NCBI GenBank assembly: GCA_022414725.1
Contig: CM039464.1
Coordinates: 35,228,671 to 35,292,670, forward strand
Reading direction: 5' to 3'
Length of the DNA stretch: 64,000 nt
Source: Microglena sp. YARC
Taxonomy: Eukaryota; Chlorophyta; Chlorophyceae; Chlamydomonadales; Chlamydomonadaceae
Shown here: positions 41,801 through 52,929 of the stretch, in pieces
How the letters are laid out: the number at the start of each line of letters is the position of its first letter
How positions within the stretch are numbered: the first letter of the stretch is position 1
Program-made: the position numbers and the translations under genes
Notes under the pieces: model-generated
Told to the model about the DNA's origin: nothing
The model's database searches: none
The model's input: the letters and a program-made list of their open reading frames with translations, nothing else

Positions 41801-42720
41801 TTCATCAGTGTGTTCGGTAGATTCTTTGTTGAAAAAATCTCTGTACAATGACTCATAGCTCATCGGTGGCCTGGGATCACAAACCAGATTGTGTAATGCT
41901 TGTCATACGATTTCTTCAAAGATTGTAGAATAACCTGGAAGGCGCATGTATTGGGTGGGAGATCTAATAGCATGGATTGCTTTATAGACCCTCGTAGCGT
42001 GTCTTTCCCTTCAACGTCAATATCCCGTTTCAAGTATTTGTTATCGCAACACATTGTAGCAGTGTTTTGTACAATTCTGTGTTTGAGGGAATTATGATGT
42101 CTTGTGTGCTTGATTCGTTTGAAATAATTTGAATACAATTTGTATTGTAAAAGATGTCTAACATGTATTTCGCAGCATCCGATCATCCTGTAAAGATGCG
42201 GTGAATGAAGTCATTATAATCAGGAAACATTTTGTAGTCTGTTCCTTGTAGATTTGTGAGCAGTTCATAGTATCTTGATGTTTTAGGAATTATGAAGCCT
42301 TCAAGGCTGTCAATATGCAAGAATTTTCCTGACGGAAAGTCTTTGACGGGATTCCAAGCTTTTGAGAATGATTTATTTCATGAGCATACATGTGATGTGT
42401 TATGCCGGTTTCTTGTTGTTTTTTGGATGCTGTGTCAAAACTATAACACATCATTCGTACAACACGTTTCTCGTATTTACTCTCCTCTAAAACCCTCCTT
42501 CTCTCCGAATAGCGTTCCTTATCATATTCTGCCTTTTTTCCCTCCTAACATTTTTTATTTCTTCTTCCATGTAGTTCTTGTACCATTCCACAGCATTATA
42601 GAAATCTTCTAGTGATTCGTGACCCTTTCGATCACATTACTTTTTAGTAATCCTGCGTGGAGCCTCTCCTGTTACCAAATTCTTTTTGTACCATTTTGCC
42701 AAAGTTTGTTGCGATGTCAT
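38848..42720 (-). pseudogene. PolB-like region plus SF1 helicase, one long broken gene
   Basis: Starting from MTSQQTLAKWYKK at 42720, successive open segments in changing frames read as one protein of about 1290 codons. Part 1 (42.7-41.2 kb): unknown, with NTCAFQVILQSL and IYWNGHLSIIDKKRNS. Part 2 (41.15-40.3 kb): polymerase-like, with GIYFNKHYASCL, NSKFLYVVKI, NKLSGILGKKF, QTDAVYV and GLGQLKWE. Part 3 (40.2-38.85 kb): SF1 helicase, with Walker A FVNGLAGCGKSYT (40107-40130), VIFEEIMLLTR (about 39890-39916), TLTQNHRLE and C-terminal WAYCAVSRCVRLSDVYFLD. The helicase is secure. The polymerase is a motif reading by eye, and the motif A Asp appears to be Tyr. I count at least six frameshifts. Confidence 0.6.
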
Positions 42721-43193
42721 TTATACTTGTGTAATATATTAATATGTGAACAATCTCTTAAGCGTTTTACTTAAAATACCAAAAAAATAATGTGCATTTC
42801 AATTTTTTGAATGAAAACTATACTGCGACAGTTTCTGCCAATAATAAACGCTTTTTTCTTCTCTTTTTTTTGCATGATATAGTCTTGCGCGTTCATTTCG
42901 TTTTTCGCGAAATTCAGGATCATTTTGGTACCTGTCCTGGTATATGCTTGTCGCCTCTCACGATATGCCTCATCTGTTTGAATACCGTTTTACAGTTGCA
43001 AGTCTGGCGAGATTATTTACATGAGCACGATATGCAGGGTCTTCTTTCATTTTCGTCTTGTGGATTTCACTAGAATACGTGTGAACTTTGATGCAAGATT
43101 CGCTCATCTTATTATACTTATAGTATATAATATGCTCAAGGTTCTTAAGTATGATTCAATTTTATTTTTAATTCACTTACACAGACTCTGCCT
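42721..43193 (-). pseudogene. Relics of a (N/E)DPxxR-repeat protein
   Basis: On the minus strand short open pieces in two frames carry repeats of the type MKEDPAYRAHVNNLARL and RYQNDPEFREKRNERARLYH, matching the end of the S74 protein (YKNDPEYRAQRNERS). Such basic, charged repeats occur in several viral proteins without known function. They could be the former C-terminal extension of the fibre protein or a separate gene. Plus-strand frames here are shadows. Confidence 0.45.
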
Positions 43194-43930
43194 TCAACAT
43201 AGCCCTCCGTTCCGTTCCTTTTTTGCATTATAAATCTGCGAACGTTCATTTCGTTGTGCACGGTATTCTGGGTCATTCTTATACCGTTCATTCTTCAATT
43301 GTTTCTTTAGGTAATCAACCTCGACTGATAAAGCCCCTTATTGCACCAATTAGATGTGGTACAAGGGAGTTGTAATTGAGACCCAATCTCTCTTTTTCTG
43401 AGTCTAGGAATCTCACAGCTTCTGGACAAACGCCTATCTGTTCTTGGGCATACAGCCCAATTTCTACTGCATTTTTAGCATCTCCCTTGAACGTGTATTT
43501 TGCCGGCTGCAAAGATTTGATCGCCTTCAATGACTCCTCAGGGTTGAGGTATTCAATATGATTTTTATATGACCTGTCAGAAAGGTTAATGTATGATCCC
43601 GTCTGGTCAATCCTAGCTTTGGTCATGAATTCGAAGAGGAAATTGAATGATTCACTACCCCCATCGCTCAAGAAAGATATGCTCCCATTAATCTCCGACC
43701 CTGTGTCTGCAAAGTGAATCAAACCAGGCCCATTGGCTCCAGTCTGCGTTGGTAGTTCAAGACGACTCACCTTCACTCCGGGACCAACAGCAACAAAAGC
43801 GTTTTGTACATTCAATTGGTCTGTAAGATCATTGTAAGACCCTGAAAATAAGAGGGGCTTGTTTATAAGTGCGTTATAGTCTCCTGAAAAACTGTCGGTG
43901 ATCTTTTTGTGTCTCTGGGCTGAGCAAATA
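43194..43930 (-). pseudogene. Fibre protein with S74 intramolecular chaperone domain
   Basis: The upstream part (43905-43815) has GDYNALINKPLLFSGSYNDL, typical of phage and viral fibres. The main open frame (43815-43315) has beta-rich sequence, then the S74 chaperone/autoprotease: LSDRSYKNHIEYL (Ser-Asp...Lys catalytic pattern), YTFKGDAKNAVEIGLYAQE and NYNSLVPHLIGAIRG. After a one-base shift at about 43316 it continues into a coiled-coil (EVDYLKKQLKNERYKNDPEYR) to TGA 43194. The 5' end is undefined. In phages and Polinton-like viruses this domain trimerises the fibre and then cleaves itself off. Confidence 0.7.
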
Positions 43931-43975
43931 TATACTGAGAGGTGTTGTACATTAATTTATAACATAATTTAAACC

Positions 43976-44568
43976 ATGAGGTCCAGAAAAAATGTGGGAA
44001 AACAAAAACAAAAACAAAAACAAATACAATCAAACAAAGAGGAATACTACAAACCAAAGAAGCAACAACAATTAATGTTAAATTACCTGCTGATAGGACA
44101 CTCCCTCGAATGATGGATTCAACCCTTATGCATATGTAATAGAGATCCCAAAACAACCCCATCAAAATATGAGAGCTCAGGCTGTAAATGGGTTATCTGC
44201 TGTAGAACAGCTTGCTAGATCTGCGAGGCTGCCATGACTCAACAAAACACTGCACCACAAAATGTGTTTTCAAGGAACTAGGACGTATATAGACCACTTA
44301 CCTAGACCACCTTCCTCTCGACCATCTCCGTCTAATGCCAATTATGCAGCACCTAAAAAAACGGTATGATTTGAGGCGGTCACTAGATAGATTTGACTTC
44401 AGGCACGCATCACCAGATTCAAGTGGCCAATCTAAGAGGAGGTGCTTGCAATTGCAACCGAATACCAAGAACGTTTCTAATGAGCCTGGATTACAAAGAC
44501 TACTTGACAAACGGAGAACCAAAAATCATTATATAGATATCTATAATTATCTGAAAAATAAACTTTGA
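43976..44568 (+). pseudogene. Two small Polinton-like virus genes, broken
   Basis: ATG 43976 opens a very basic Lys/Gln-rich start (KQKQKQKQIQSNKEEYY). After two frame changes coherent sequence continues (NPYAYVIEIPKQPHQN, LSAVEQLARSARLP) to TGA 44235-44237. This overlaps, as ATGA, a second start at 44234 (TQQNTAPQNVFSRN), whose continuation after frame changes is YDLRRSLDRFDFRH to TAA 44568. The ATGA overlap indicates tightly packed viral genes. AT-rich sequence before 43976 separates them from the divergent fibre gene and is the likely promoter. Products unknown. Confidence 0.45.
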
Positions 44569-44599
44569 TTATTATCAAAATATAGATTATATAAGCGAC

Positions 44600-45790
44600 A
44601 TGTCTGCATACCCAAAAAACCTCCAGTACATTACAAAACGGATCTCTAACTATAGTCGAGCAACTAAACGGCTGTCCACCCTTAATAGTACTTCTGCAAC
44701 CAACAATTGTGTGATTACAGTCGACATGCCTTCCAACACTTTGATAGATACTGATAGCCTGATTAATGAGTTTCAAAGCAATCACAGATACTGGGGCATG
44801 CCAAGGAACATTGAATCAATCATACAAAGGTGCGACTTGGAAGTGAATGGCAAGTGATATGAGGGTTCTCCAATTATAATCAGCTTTTTAATATTATTGC
44901 TGATACATCCTTTGGTGCAGATTGCCACAACAGACGTAAGATTGTCCAATCGGGAGGTGATGGTTCAGCTATTCCCATCGGTATTCCAAAAGATTATATG
45001 CATTTGTAATTGGCTGACTCTCAATAGCTTTCAGCCCAGCATATTGGATACCAAACTCCTAGGGCAGGTTCGCCTTAGGATACAGCTAGATGATCCAATT
45101 GTCTAATTGGGGTGGAGGACAATTTATTCTATCAGACATTTCATTCAGTGTTGATACTATCTCAATAGATGATGGCTCTTTTGATGCCGCACACAATGCC
45201 TTCTGCAAAATGGCAGGTGTGCTGTATGAAATCATGTTCAAGACTATTTTTCATTTCTCATCAGCTGCATCAAGTTATAGCCAGTCCACCAAATTTAGTG
45301 TGTCGGAGTCCAGTCTGGTTAATCGAGCTTGGGAATGTTTGTAGATCAATCACCTACTGGAGCATTGATGCAGTGACCAAAAAACTGTAAACACGTTCGT
45401 CAGGAAAGCGACTGGGATGGAAAGTGCTCAGTTCACTATCAATGGACTTATTATCGAAGATTTAGGGCCAATGTTGGACAGTGGTTTTCGTTAACACAAA
45501 GTTCTTACAACCAATTGCAGGACACCCTCAGGAGGGTCAAGTCCCCCTTTGTGATTCGCATTTGCAAGCTGGCGTGATAAATTCTTGTTCTCTCATGCAA
45601 GTTCTGCCACAATGATGATGGTTCATGTCGGGCATTGACACAAGAGGCAACAGTGTCGATGAGCATCGAGTCTCAAGCCGTTAGTGGGCAGCACGGCCTC
45701 AGCCAAACTTGACTGCTAATGAGTGCTTTATGAGTGTAATAGCCATGAATCCGTGGTGGTGAGCGGCGATGGGCTCGGAATGAGTCTAGT
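44600..45790 (+). pseudogene. Major capsid protein, double-jelly-roll type, broken
   Basis: Opens with ATG 44600 (SAYPKNLQYITKRIS), then VDMPSNTLIDTDSLI and GMPRNIESIIQRCDLEVNG, the characteristic beginning of Polinton-like virus capsid proteins. After frame changes it continues YNQLFNIIADTSFGAD, NRRKIVQSGGD, CNWLTLNSFQPSILDTKLLG, QVRLRIQLDDP, FILSDISFSVDTISIDDG, QSTKFSVSESSL and AQFTINGLIIEDL. The order and spacing of these blocks fit one capsid gene of roughly 400 codons with at least four frameshifts. The protein would form the icosahedral shell. Assignment is by remembered family patterns. Confidence 0.65.
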
Positions 45791-45833
45791 ATAATTAGCA
45801 AATAATTGATAAAGTGTAGACAAATATATTAAA

Positions 45834-45994
45834 ATGAGTGCACTTCCTCAAAACATTACTAAGAATCGAATAGTAATTGAGCCGAATAGGAACAAAACAG
45901 GGGTTTCCCCAAACAGCAGAGGCGTGTTGAAATGCTGGATGGCATTTGGGATTGTACCAGTTCAGCTTGTTCACTTAATCATTCTTCTTTGGGT
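45834..45994 (+). CDS. Start of a gene truncated by the assembly gap
   Basis: ATG 45834 opens MSALPQNITKNRIVIEPNRN and remains open to the first N. It follows the capsid gene on the same strand after a spacer of about 45 bp, so it is likely the next Polinton-like virus gene, with only about 53 residues visible. Family not recognisable. Confidence 0.45.
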
Positions 45995-46994
45995 NNNNNN
46001 NNNNNNNNNNNNNNNNNNNNNNNNNNNNNNNNNNNNNNNNNNNNNNNNNNNNNNNNNNNNNNNNNNNNNNNNNNNNNNNNNNNNNNNNNNNNNNNNNNNN
46101 NNNNNNNNNNNNNNNNNNNNNNNNNNNNNNNNNNNNNNNNNNNNNNNNNNNNNNNNNNNNNNNNNNNNNNNNNNNNNNNNNNNNNNNNNNNNNNNNNNNN
46201 NNNNNNNNNNNNNNNNNNNNNNNNNNNNNNNNNNNNNNNNNNNNNNNNNNNNNNNNNNNNNNNNNNNNNNNNNNNNNNNNNNNNNNNNNNNNNNNNNNNN
46301 NNNNNNNNNNNNNNNNNNNNNNNNNNNNNNNNNNNNNNNNNNNNNNNNNNNNNNNNNNNNNNNNNNNNNNNNNNNNNNNNNNNNNNNNNNNNNNNNNNNN
46401 NNNNNNNNNNNNNNNNNNNNNNNNNNNNNNNNNNNNNNNNNNNNNNNNNNNNNNNNNNNNNNNNNNNNNNNNNNNNNNNNNNNNNNNNNNNNNNNNNNNN
46501 NNNNNNNNNNNNNNNNNNNNNNNNNNNNNNNNNNNNNNNNNNNNNNNNNNNNNNNNNNNNNNNNNNNNNNNNNNNNNNNNNNNNNNNNNNNNNNNNNNNN
46601 NNNNNNNNNNNNNNNNNNNNNNNNNNNNNNNNNNNNNNNNNNNNNNNNNNNNNNNNNNNNNNNNNNNNNNNNNNNNNNNNNNNNNNNNNNNNNNNNNNNN
46701 NNNNNNNNNNNNNNNNNNNNNNNNNNNNNNNNNNNNNNNNNNNNNNNNNNNNNNNNNNNNNNNNNNNNNNNNNNNNNNNNNNNNNNNNNNNNNNNNNNNN
46801 NNNNNNNNNNNNNNNNNNNNNNNNNNNNNNNNNNNNNNNNNNNNNNNNNNNNNNNNNNNNNNNNNNNNNNNNNNNNNNNNNNNNNNNNNNNNNNNNNNNN
46901 NNNNNNNNNNNNNNNNNNNNNNNNNNNNNNNNNNNNNNNNNNNNNNNNNNNNNNNNNNNNNNNNNNNNNNNNNNNNNNNNNNNNNNNNNNNNNN
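45995..46994. other. Assembly gap (1000 N)
   Basis: Exactly 1000 N, a conventional scaffold gap, so its true length is unknown. Sequence changes from AT-rich viral DNA on the left to CT-rich satellite on the right, so the element's right end and the host junction are hidden here, and the two sides may not be truly adjacent. Confidence 0.99.
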
Positions 46995-49900
46995 AAGAGA
47001 GGAGATTCTCCCTCTCCCTCTCCCTCTCCCTCTCCTCGCCTCTGTCTCTCCTCCCTCCTCCTCCCTCTCTCTCTTCCCTCGCTTCCCTCCTCAGAAAAAG
47101 CAGAACATAGACAGAGGCAAGGCATTGACAGTTGACAGAGGCAACGTGGTATTCGCATACATGTTGGATCATAGCACATTCAACTCGTTGACATAAATAT
47201 GCATTGCTGGAATCATACATCACTAGTTGGACACGAACACATCACTGTTTGGGTATGCTAACATCACACTGCCGGACAACAATGACATCTGTCATACATT
47301 CTACTAATGCCTGTTTCGCGGTGGGAATGGGATAGGCATGAGGAGTGGGGGTGCATCAGGAGGTGGAGATGGGGTTGGGGTCTGCAACTTGAGTATGCAG
47401 CCATCAGGGTGGGGTGGGGGGGAGCCAGTAGGGGTGGTGGGGGTGGGGGTCGGTGGTGGTGTGTTGTGTGTTTGGGTGGGGGGGGGGGGGGGGGGGCTTG
47501 TGACGCGAGGCAGACTGTACGTTTAAGTGGCCTTCTAGCACCTTCGCCTGTCGTACAATGCAGGAGTCAACCTATAGATAATATGATTAACCTCCTAGTC
47601 AGGTGCTAGTTTTAGGTTCTGCGCAGAAGTAAAGCTGTCCGCTGAATTATTTTATGTTCTCAGATTGCTCTCCTCTCCCCTCATCCCTCTCCCTCTCCTC
47701 CTTCCTCCCTCCTCTTTCCCCCCCATCATCCTTCTCCCTACCTCTACCTCCTACCCTATACTCTCCCCTCCCTCTCCCCTCACCTCTCCACCGCCTCACC
47801 TTCCCCCCTCATCCCTCCCCTCTCCCCCTCCACACACACCCCTTCCCGTCCACCCTCCTCCCTCTTCCCTCCTCCCTCCCCTCCCCCTCTCCCTCGACTC
47901 TCAGACGTCTCCGTCCCTCCCCCCCCTTTCTCATTCCCTCCTCCTTCTCCTACCTTCCCCCTCCCCCTCCCTCCTCCTCCCCCTCAACCACCCTCCCCAC
48001 CTCCCTCCTTCCTTCCTCCCCTCCCCCTCCCCCTTCCCCTCCCCCCCTCCCCCCCCCTCCCCCTCCCCCCCCCCCTACCCCTCCCTCCTTCCTCCTTCCG
48101 CTCGCCTAACATCCCCCTCCCCCTCCTACCCCCCCCCCCCCCCCCCCCCTCCCTCCTCCTCTCCCTCCCCCTACCCTCCCCCTACCCCTTAACCCTCCCC
48201 CCCCACCCCCCCCCCCCCATCCCTCCATCCTCCCTCCCCTCCCCCTTCCCACCCCCCCTACCCTACCTCACTCTCCCCCCCCACCCCTCCCCTACCTACC
48301 CTACCCCTTCCTACCCCTACCCCTCCCTCCCCTACTCCCCACTCCCCTCACCCTCCTCCCTCCACCCTCTCCTACCTACCCTCCCCTCTTCCCCCTCCCC
48401 GCTCCTCCCTCCTCCCTCCCCTCCTCCCTCCTCCCTCCTCCCGCTCCTCCCCTCCTCCCTCCTCCCATCCCTCCACCTCCCTCCTCCTCCTTCAACCTCC
48501 TCTCCCTCCTCCCTCCTCCCTCCTCCTCCTCCTCCCTCCCCCTCCCTCTCCTCTCCTTTCTCCTCCCCTCTCCTCCTCTCCCTCCCTCCTCTCCTCCCGC
48601 TCCCTCCCTCCCTCCCTCTTCTCTCTCTTCCTCCAGGAGGATCCTCCTCAGACAGAAGCAGAAGCATTAGACAGAGGCAAGGGCATTGACAGTGACAGAG
48701 ACAAGGGCATACGCATACACTGTTGGAGCATACACATACACTTGCTGGACATTCACATACACTGTTGGACACACACACATACACTGTTCGGTATGCACAT
48801 ACACTGCCGGACATACACGTACACTGTCAGACATTCACATACAAAATGTTTGGGGTGGGGGCTGGGATAAGCATGAGGGGTGGGGGTCGCATCAGGGTGT
48901 GAGATGGGGGTTGTGGCTGCCATCAGGGTTATGGCAGCCATCAAGGGTGGGGGGAGGGATGCCATTAGGGGTGGGTGGGTGGGTGGTGGTATGTGGGTGT
49001 GTGTGTGGGGGGGGGGGGGGGGGGGGGGGCTTGTGAATGCGTGGCAGACATATATAGGGTGTCCCAGCAACTTTGCTGTCTGTACAATGCGGCGCCAACC
49101 TATATTAGATAATAGTGTATACCTCCTAGGCAGCTGCTAGTCTAAGGCCTGCTATAAGTAAAGCTGTCCAGCTGAATTATTTGTGTTCTAGATTGCATCC
49201 CCTCTCCCTCTCCCTCTCCCTCTCCCTCTCCCTCTCCTCTCCCTCTCCCTTCTCCCCCTCCTCCTCTCCCTCTCACCTCTCTCCTCTCCTCCCTCTTTCC
49301 TCCTGCCTCTTTCACTCCTCCTCTTTCTCCCTCCTCTCTCCTCCCTCCCTCCCCCTCCCCTCCCCCCCTCCCCCCTCCCCCTCCCCCACATCCCCCTCAC
49401 CCCTTCCCCTCCCCCCCTCCTCTTCCTCCCACATCCCCCTCCCCCCACCCTCCCTCCTTCCTCCTCCCTCCCTTCCCTTCCTTCCTCCTCCTTCCTTCCT
49501 TCCTCCTTCCCTTCCTTCCTTCCTTCTCCCTTCCCTCCTTCTCCCTCCTCCTCCTCCCCACTCCCTCCTTGATCCCCCTTTCCTCCTTCCTCCTTCCTTT
49601 CCTCCTCCCTGCCTCCTCCTTCCTCCTTCCTTTCCCTCCCTCCCCCTCCCCTTCCTTCCCCCTCCCCTCATCCCCTTCCTCCCTTCCCTCCCTCCTCCCT
49701 TCTTTCCTCCCCCCTTCCTTCCTCCTCCCCCCTTCCCCTCCCTCCTTCCTCCCCACCTACCCCCCCCCCTACACCTCCCTTTCCTCCCCCTCCCCCCCTT
49801 CCTTCCTCCTCCCCTACCCCTCCCCTCCCCCCTCCTCCCCCCCTCCCCTCCTCCCTCCCTCCTCCCTCCCTCCCACCTCCTACCTCCTACACCTCCCACT

Positions 49901-50370
49901 CACCTTCAACCTCCCTCTCCTCCTCCCTCCTCCTCCTCTCTCTCTCTATCCCTTTCCCTCTCCCTCTCCCTCTCCCTCTCCCTCTCCCTCTCCTCTCCTC
50001 TCCTCCCTCCCTTCCTCCCTCCCTCCCTCCTTCCTCCCCTCCCTCCCTCTCTCTCTCCCTCTATCCCTCCCTCAGACAGAAGCAGAAGCAATAGACAGAG
50101 GCAAGGGCATTGACAGTGACAGAGACAGGGGCATACGCATACACTGTTGGGTATGCACATACACTGCCGGACATACACGTTCACTGTCAGACATTCACAT
50201 ACACTGTTCAGGGTGGGGGTGGGATAGCCATGAGGGGTGGGCGTCGCATCAGGGGTTGAGATGGGGGTGGGCTGTCATCAAGGGTGGGGGGGGGGGGGGG
50301 GGGGGGGGGGATGCCATTAGGGGTGGGTGGGTGGTGGCGGGTGGGTGGTGGTGTGTTTGGTGTGTGTGTG

Positions 50371-50403
<33 letters not shown>

Positions 50404-50580
50404 GAGGGGCTTGTGAATGCGTGGCAGACTATATGTAGAGTGGCCCCAGCACTTGCTGTCTGTACAATGCAGGCGCCAAGCTAATTAGATCATATGTATA
50501 CCTCCTAGGCAGCTGCTAGTTTGTAGGTCTGCTATAAGTAAAGCTGTCCAGCTGAATTATTGATGTGCTCAGATTGCGGG
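46995..50580. repeat. Composite macrosatellite, ~1.4-1.5-kb unit, CT-rich with poly-G tracts
   Basis: Three units share the order: CCCTCC-rich tract, CAGAAGCA...GACAGAGGCAAGG-CATTGACAG, ACACTGTTGG-type repeats, GGGTGGGG with a long G run (about 47471, 49008, 50371), a TGTGAATGCGTGGCAGAC-like block, and CTAGGCAGCTGCTAGT...AGCTGTCCAGCTGAATTATT. The last block recurs near 47590, 49120, 50500 and, without the CT tract, 50720. Long frames across the CT-rich DNA are artefacts of composition. Homopolymer lengths are unreliable. Confidence 0.9.
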
Positions 50581-51280
50581 CACCTGCCTAGTAGGCTGAT
50601 CTGCAGGGTTCAATTGCTGTGTTTAGATTGCAAGGTTGGCAGGCAATATGTAGAGCGGCTCCAGCACTTACTAACTGTACTTCGCAGGCGCCAACCTTAT
50701 TATATTATATGCATAGCCGCTAGGCAGCTGCTAGTCTAGTGGTCAGCTAAATGTAAAGCAGTTAAGCTGAATTAGTTATGTGCTCAGATTGCAGGCACTT
50801 GCCTACTCTATTTATTTGCAGGGTTCAAGTACTTTGTTTAGATTGCACACGTGGCAGATGATGTGTAGAGCCAATGATATTCTTGGTGCTTATGCCCAGA
50901 ATAAATCATTTGACTATTTGAGTCACACTTGAATCTGGTTTGAATTGAAAAATGAAAAAAGGTAACAAGACCTTGAACTTGGTTAAATGGCTACAGCCAG
51001 CAATTTGGCTGGCTGGAGCTATGTACCGGTCTGGTTTATAAGCCCTATCAAGTATGATACTCCTGTTTTGAATTGTCACATGGTTTTACAGAAAACTTGG
51101 GCAGACTACTTTGTGAACATGTGACGAGGAAATGTAACAAAAACATGTAAGCAAAAAGACGATTTGCCAACTGAATTTCAGATCTAATCTTGAGACAGTC
51201 AAAGCCATAGACCCCTTTGCCAAGTTAGTTTTGCCATTCTTTTCTGAGACCCAGTTATAGGGGTAAAATGAAATGTGCCA
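50581..51280. other. Unique host-type sequence
   Basis: Contains one more diverged copy of the AGCTGAATTA-TT...CAGATTGCAGGCAC unit (about 50570-50850) and then non-repetitive AT-rich DNA. A short minus-strand frame at 51086-51352 has no features that support a gene. Confidence 0.4.
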
Positions 51281-51790
51281 ATACTTCATATTGCCAATAC
51301 TTCCGGCGCGTACAGGAGTCTCCACATTGTATTCGTTACACGAGTCACCCATTTGAATCTATATGTGTCATAAGTTTCCAGCATTCTATTTGTTACAAGA
51401 GTCGCCCGTATGAATGTATTTGTTTCACAAGTTTCCAGCATTGAATTCGTTATACAACCAAGCGTCCAAGCCGTATCTAAAAGTCATCTGCAGATGTCTC
51501 CAGCATTGTATTCGTTACACGAGTCAGCCGTATATATAGATGATCTACAGAAGTCTCCAACGTTGTATTCGTAACACAAGTCACCTGTATGAATCTATAT
51601 GTTTCAAAAGTCTCCAGCATTGTATTCGTAACACAAACAAGCTGTATCTAGAAATGATATACAGATGTCTCCGACATTGTATTCGTTACACCAGTCAGCC
51701 GTATATATAGATGATCTACAAAAGTCGCCGGCATTGTATCCGTTATATGAGTCACCCGTATGAATTGTATGTTTTATATTGAATTCGTTA
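51281..51790 (+). repeat. Irregular ~60-bp minisatellite
   Basis: About eight diverged copies of TCTCCAGCATTGTATTCGTT followed by ACACGAGTCACCCGTATGAA-type sequence, with alternating TATATAGATGATCTACAGAA segments. Unit length varies between about 55 and 65 bp. Confidence 0.85.
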
Positions 51791-52900
51791 CCACAGACTT
51801 GAACTTGGCTACACCCTCACTGTCTTCGGTAGTAATACACAGTAATCAATCAAATAAAAGGATACTTCTGAAATACATATTAGATGCAATCTCTTCATAC
51901 AATCATCCCGCATATATTTGACTTACCACGCATATACCGGTATAAAGAATAAGACTTATGTTCATGCATTGAAATGTAGTAGTAGTTGTATTTCCAGGTA
52001 GTTGTGGGCCAGTCTATTTTTATCAGATATTTGTCACTACCATATGAGCGGCTTATAGTATATAAACGCGATTGGCACAGCAAAGGAAGTCCTACACAGA
52101 TAGTCTCTAGACTGGCCTGGCATGAAGGATCTCAACAGCATGGCTTGAAGGAATCTCCCCACTTCTGCATCTGCTTCAGAACCCTGCGGGGCACACACCA
52201 GGGCGGGGCCACTTCGTACCGGTCGGACCAAACGCCAGTGTCCGCTGGTACGCATTCAAACCAGCACCCACAGTGGCATTCTGGTGCGCTGCTCATGCTG
52301 TGGTTGATGAACTATCTTGAAAACTGTCCGAGAATGCTACTGGAATAAACAAGTCTCTATTCAATCCTTTGCCAATAGCGATTGGTTGTCAGAGAGGGCT
52401 CCCTGCGAAATGCGCATCGCTCTGGTGTCCAACCTCCGATCCCCTACCTCCGAAAAATCGCATCGCCTGCCGCGACTCAGCTATCCCAGCCTCCTGCACC
52501 TAAGGCTGGATCTTGATCTTAATTCGTTAGTCGTCTGCTGAAAACCCACCATGCCCATGCCTGTAACTCTTGCCATTCTCTTACTCAGTGAACCACCCCT
52601 CATCCACTTGGATTTCTTGCAGGCCAACAATAAACCGCCCTGCCCTGATCTGGACCTTCTCGGCCGCACTCCCATCTCATGGCATGCACTACCATCCTCC
52701 CCATCTTGCAGAACCCTGCATACTGCCCTTCATTTCTCTCCAACGCATGCCCAGTTCTGTTTCATTCACCGTCATGCCCCTTGCTGTGCTCCCTGACCTC
52801 CATTGCTCTCTAATGCATGCCCTGCTATGCTCATCACATCCCTGCCCCTTGCCATGCTCCCTTCCCTTCCTTGATCTCTAGCGCTTGCCCTGCTCTGCTC
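51791..52900. other. Host-type sequence without a supported gene
   Basis: Non-repetitive up to about 52550, then C/T-rich with short repeats of CATGCCC.TTGC(C/T)(A/G)TGCTCCCT. Short overlapping frames on both strands show no domain. A TTTCTTGCAG acceptor-like site at about 52611-52620 is too common in such sequence to mean much. Confidence 0.35.
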
Positions 52901-52929
52901 ATCATTATCATGCCCCTTGCCGTGCACCC

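Larger units (their letters stand above)
37071..45994. mobile_element. Polinton-like virus / Maverick-type element, decayed
   Basis: An AT-rich block with the gene set of Polinton-like viruses: rve integrase, PolB-like/SF1-helicase protein, S74 fibre protein (all minus strand), then a basic protein, a small protein and a major capsid protein (plus strand) diverging from about 43.93 kb. A packaging ATPase and maturation protease are not seen and may lie beyond the gap. Nearly every gene has frameshifts. It abuts the giant-virus region at about 37.07 kb, so it either inserted next to or into it. Confidence 0.7.

Noticed and set aside
45834..47223. Frames of 390-430 codons across 45.8-47.2 kb
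   Set aside because: About 330 of their codons are N; only the 45834-45994 start is real sequence.
47654..50438. Long open frames rich in Pro/Ser/Leu or Gly/Arg/Glu on both strands
   Set aside because: They follow from CCCTCC-type composition lacking stop codons; no start context, domain or conservation-like pattern.
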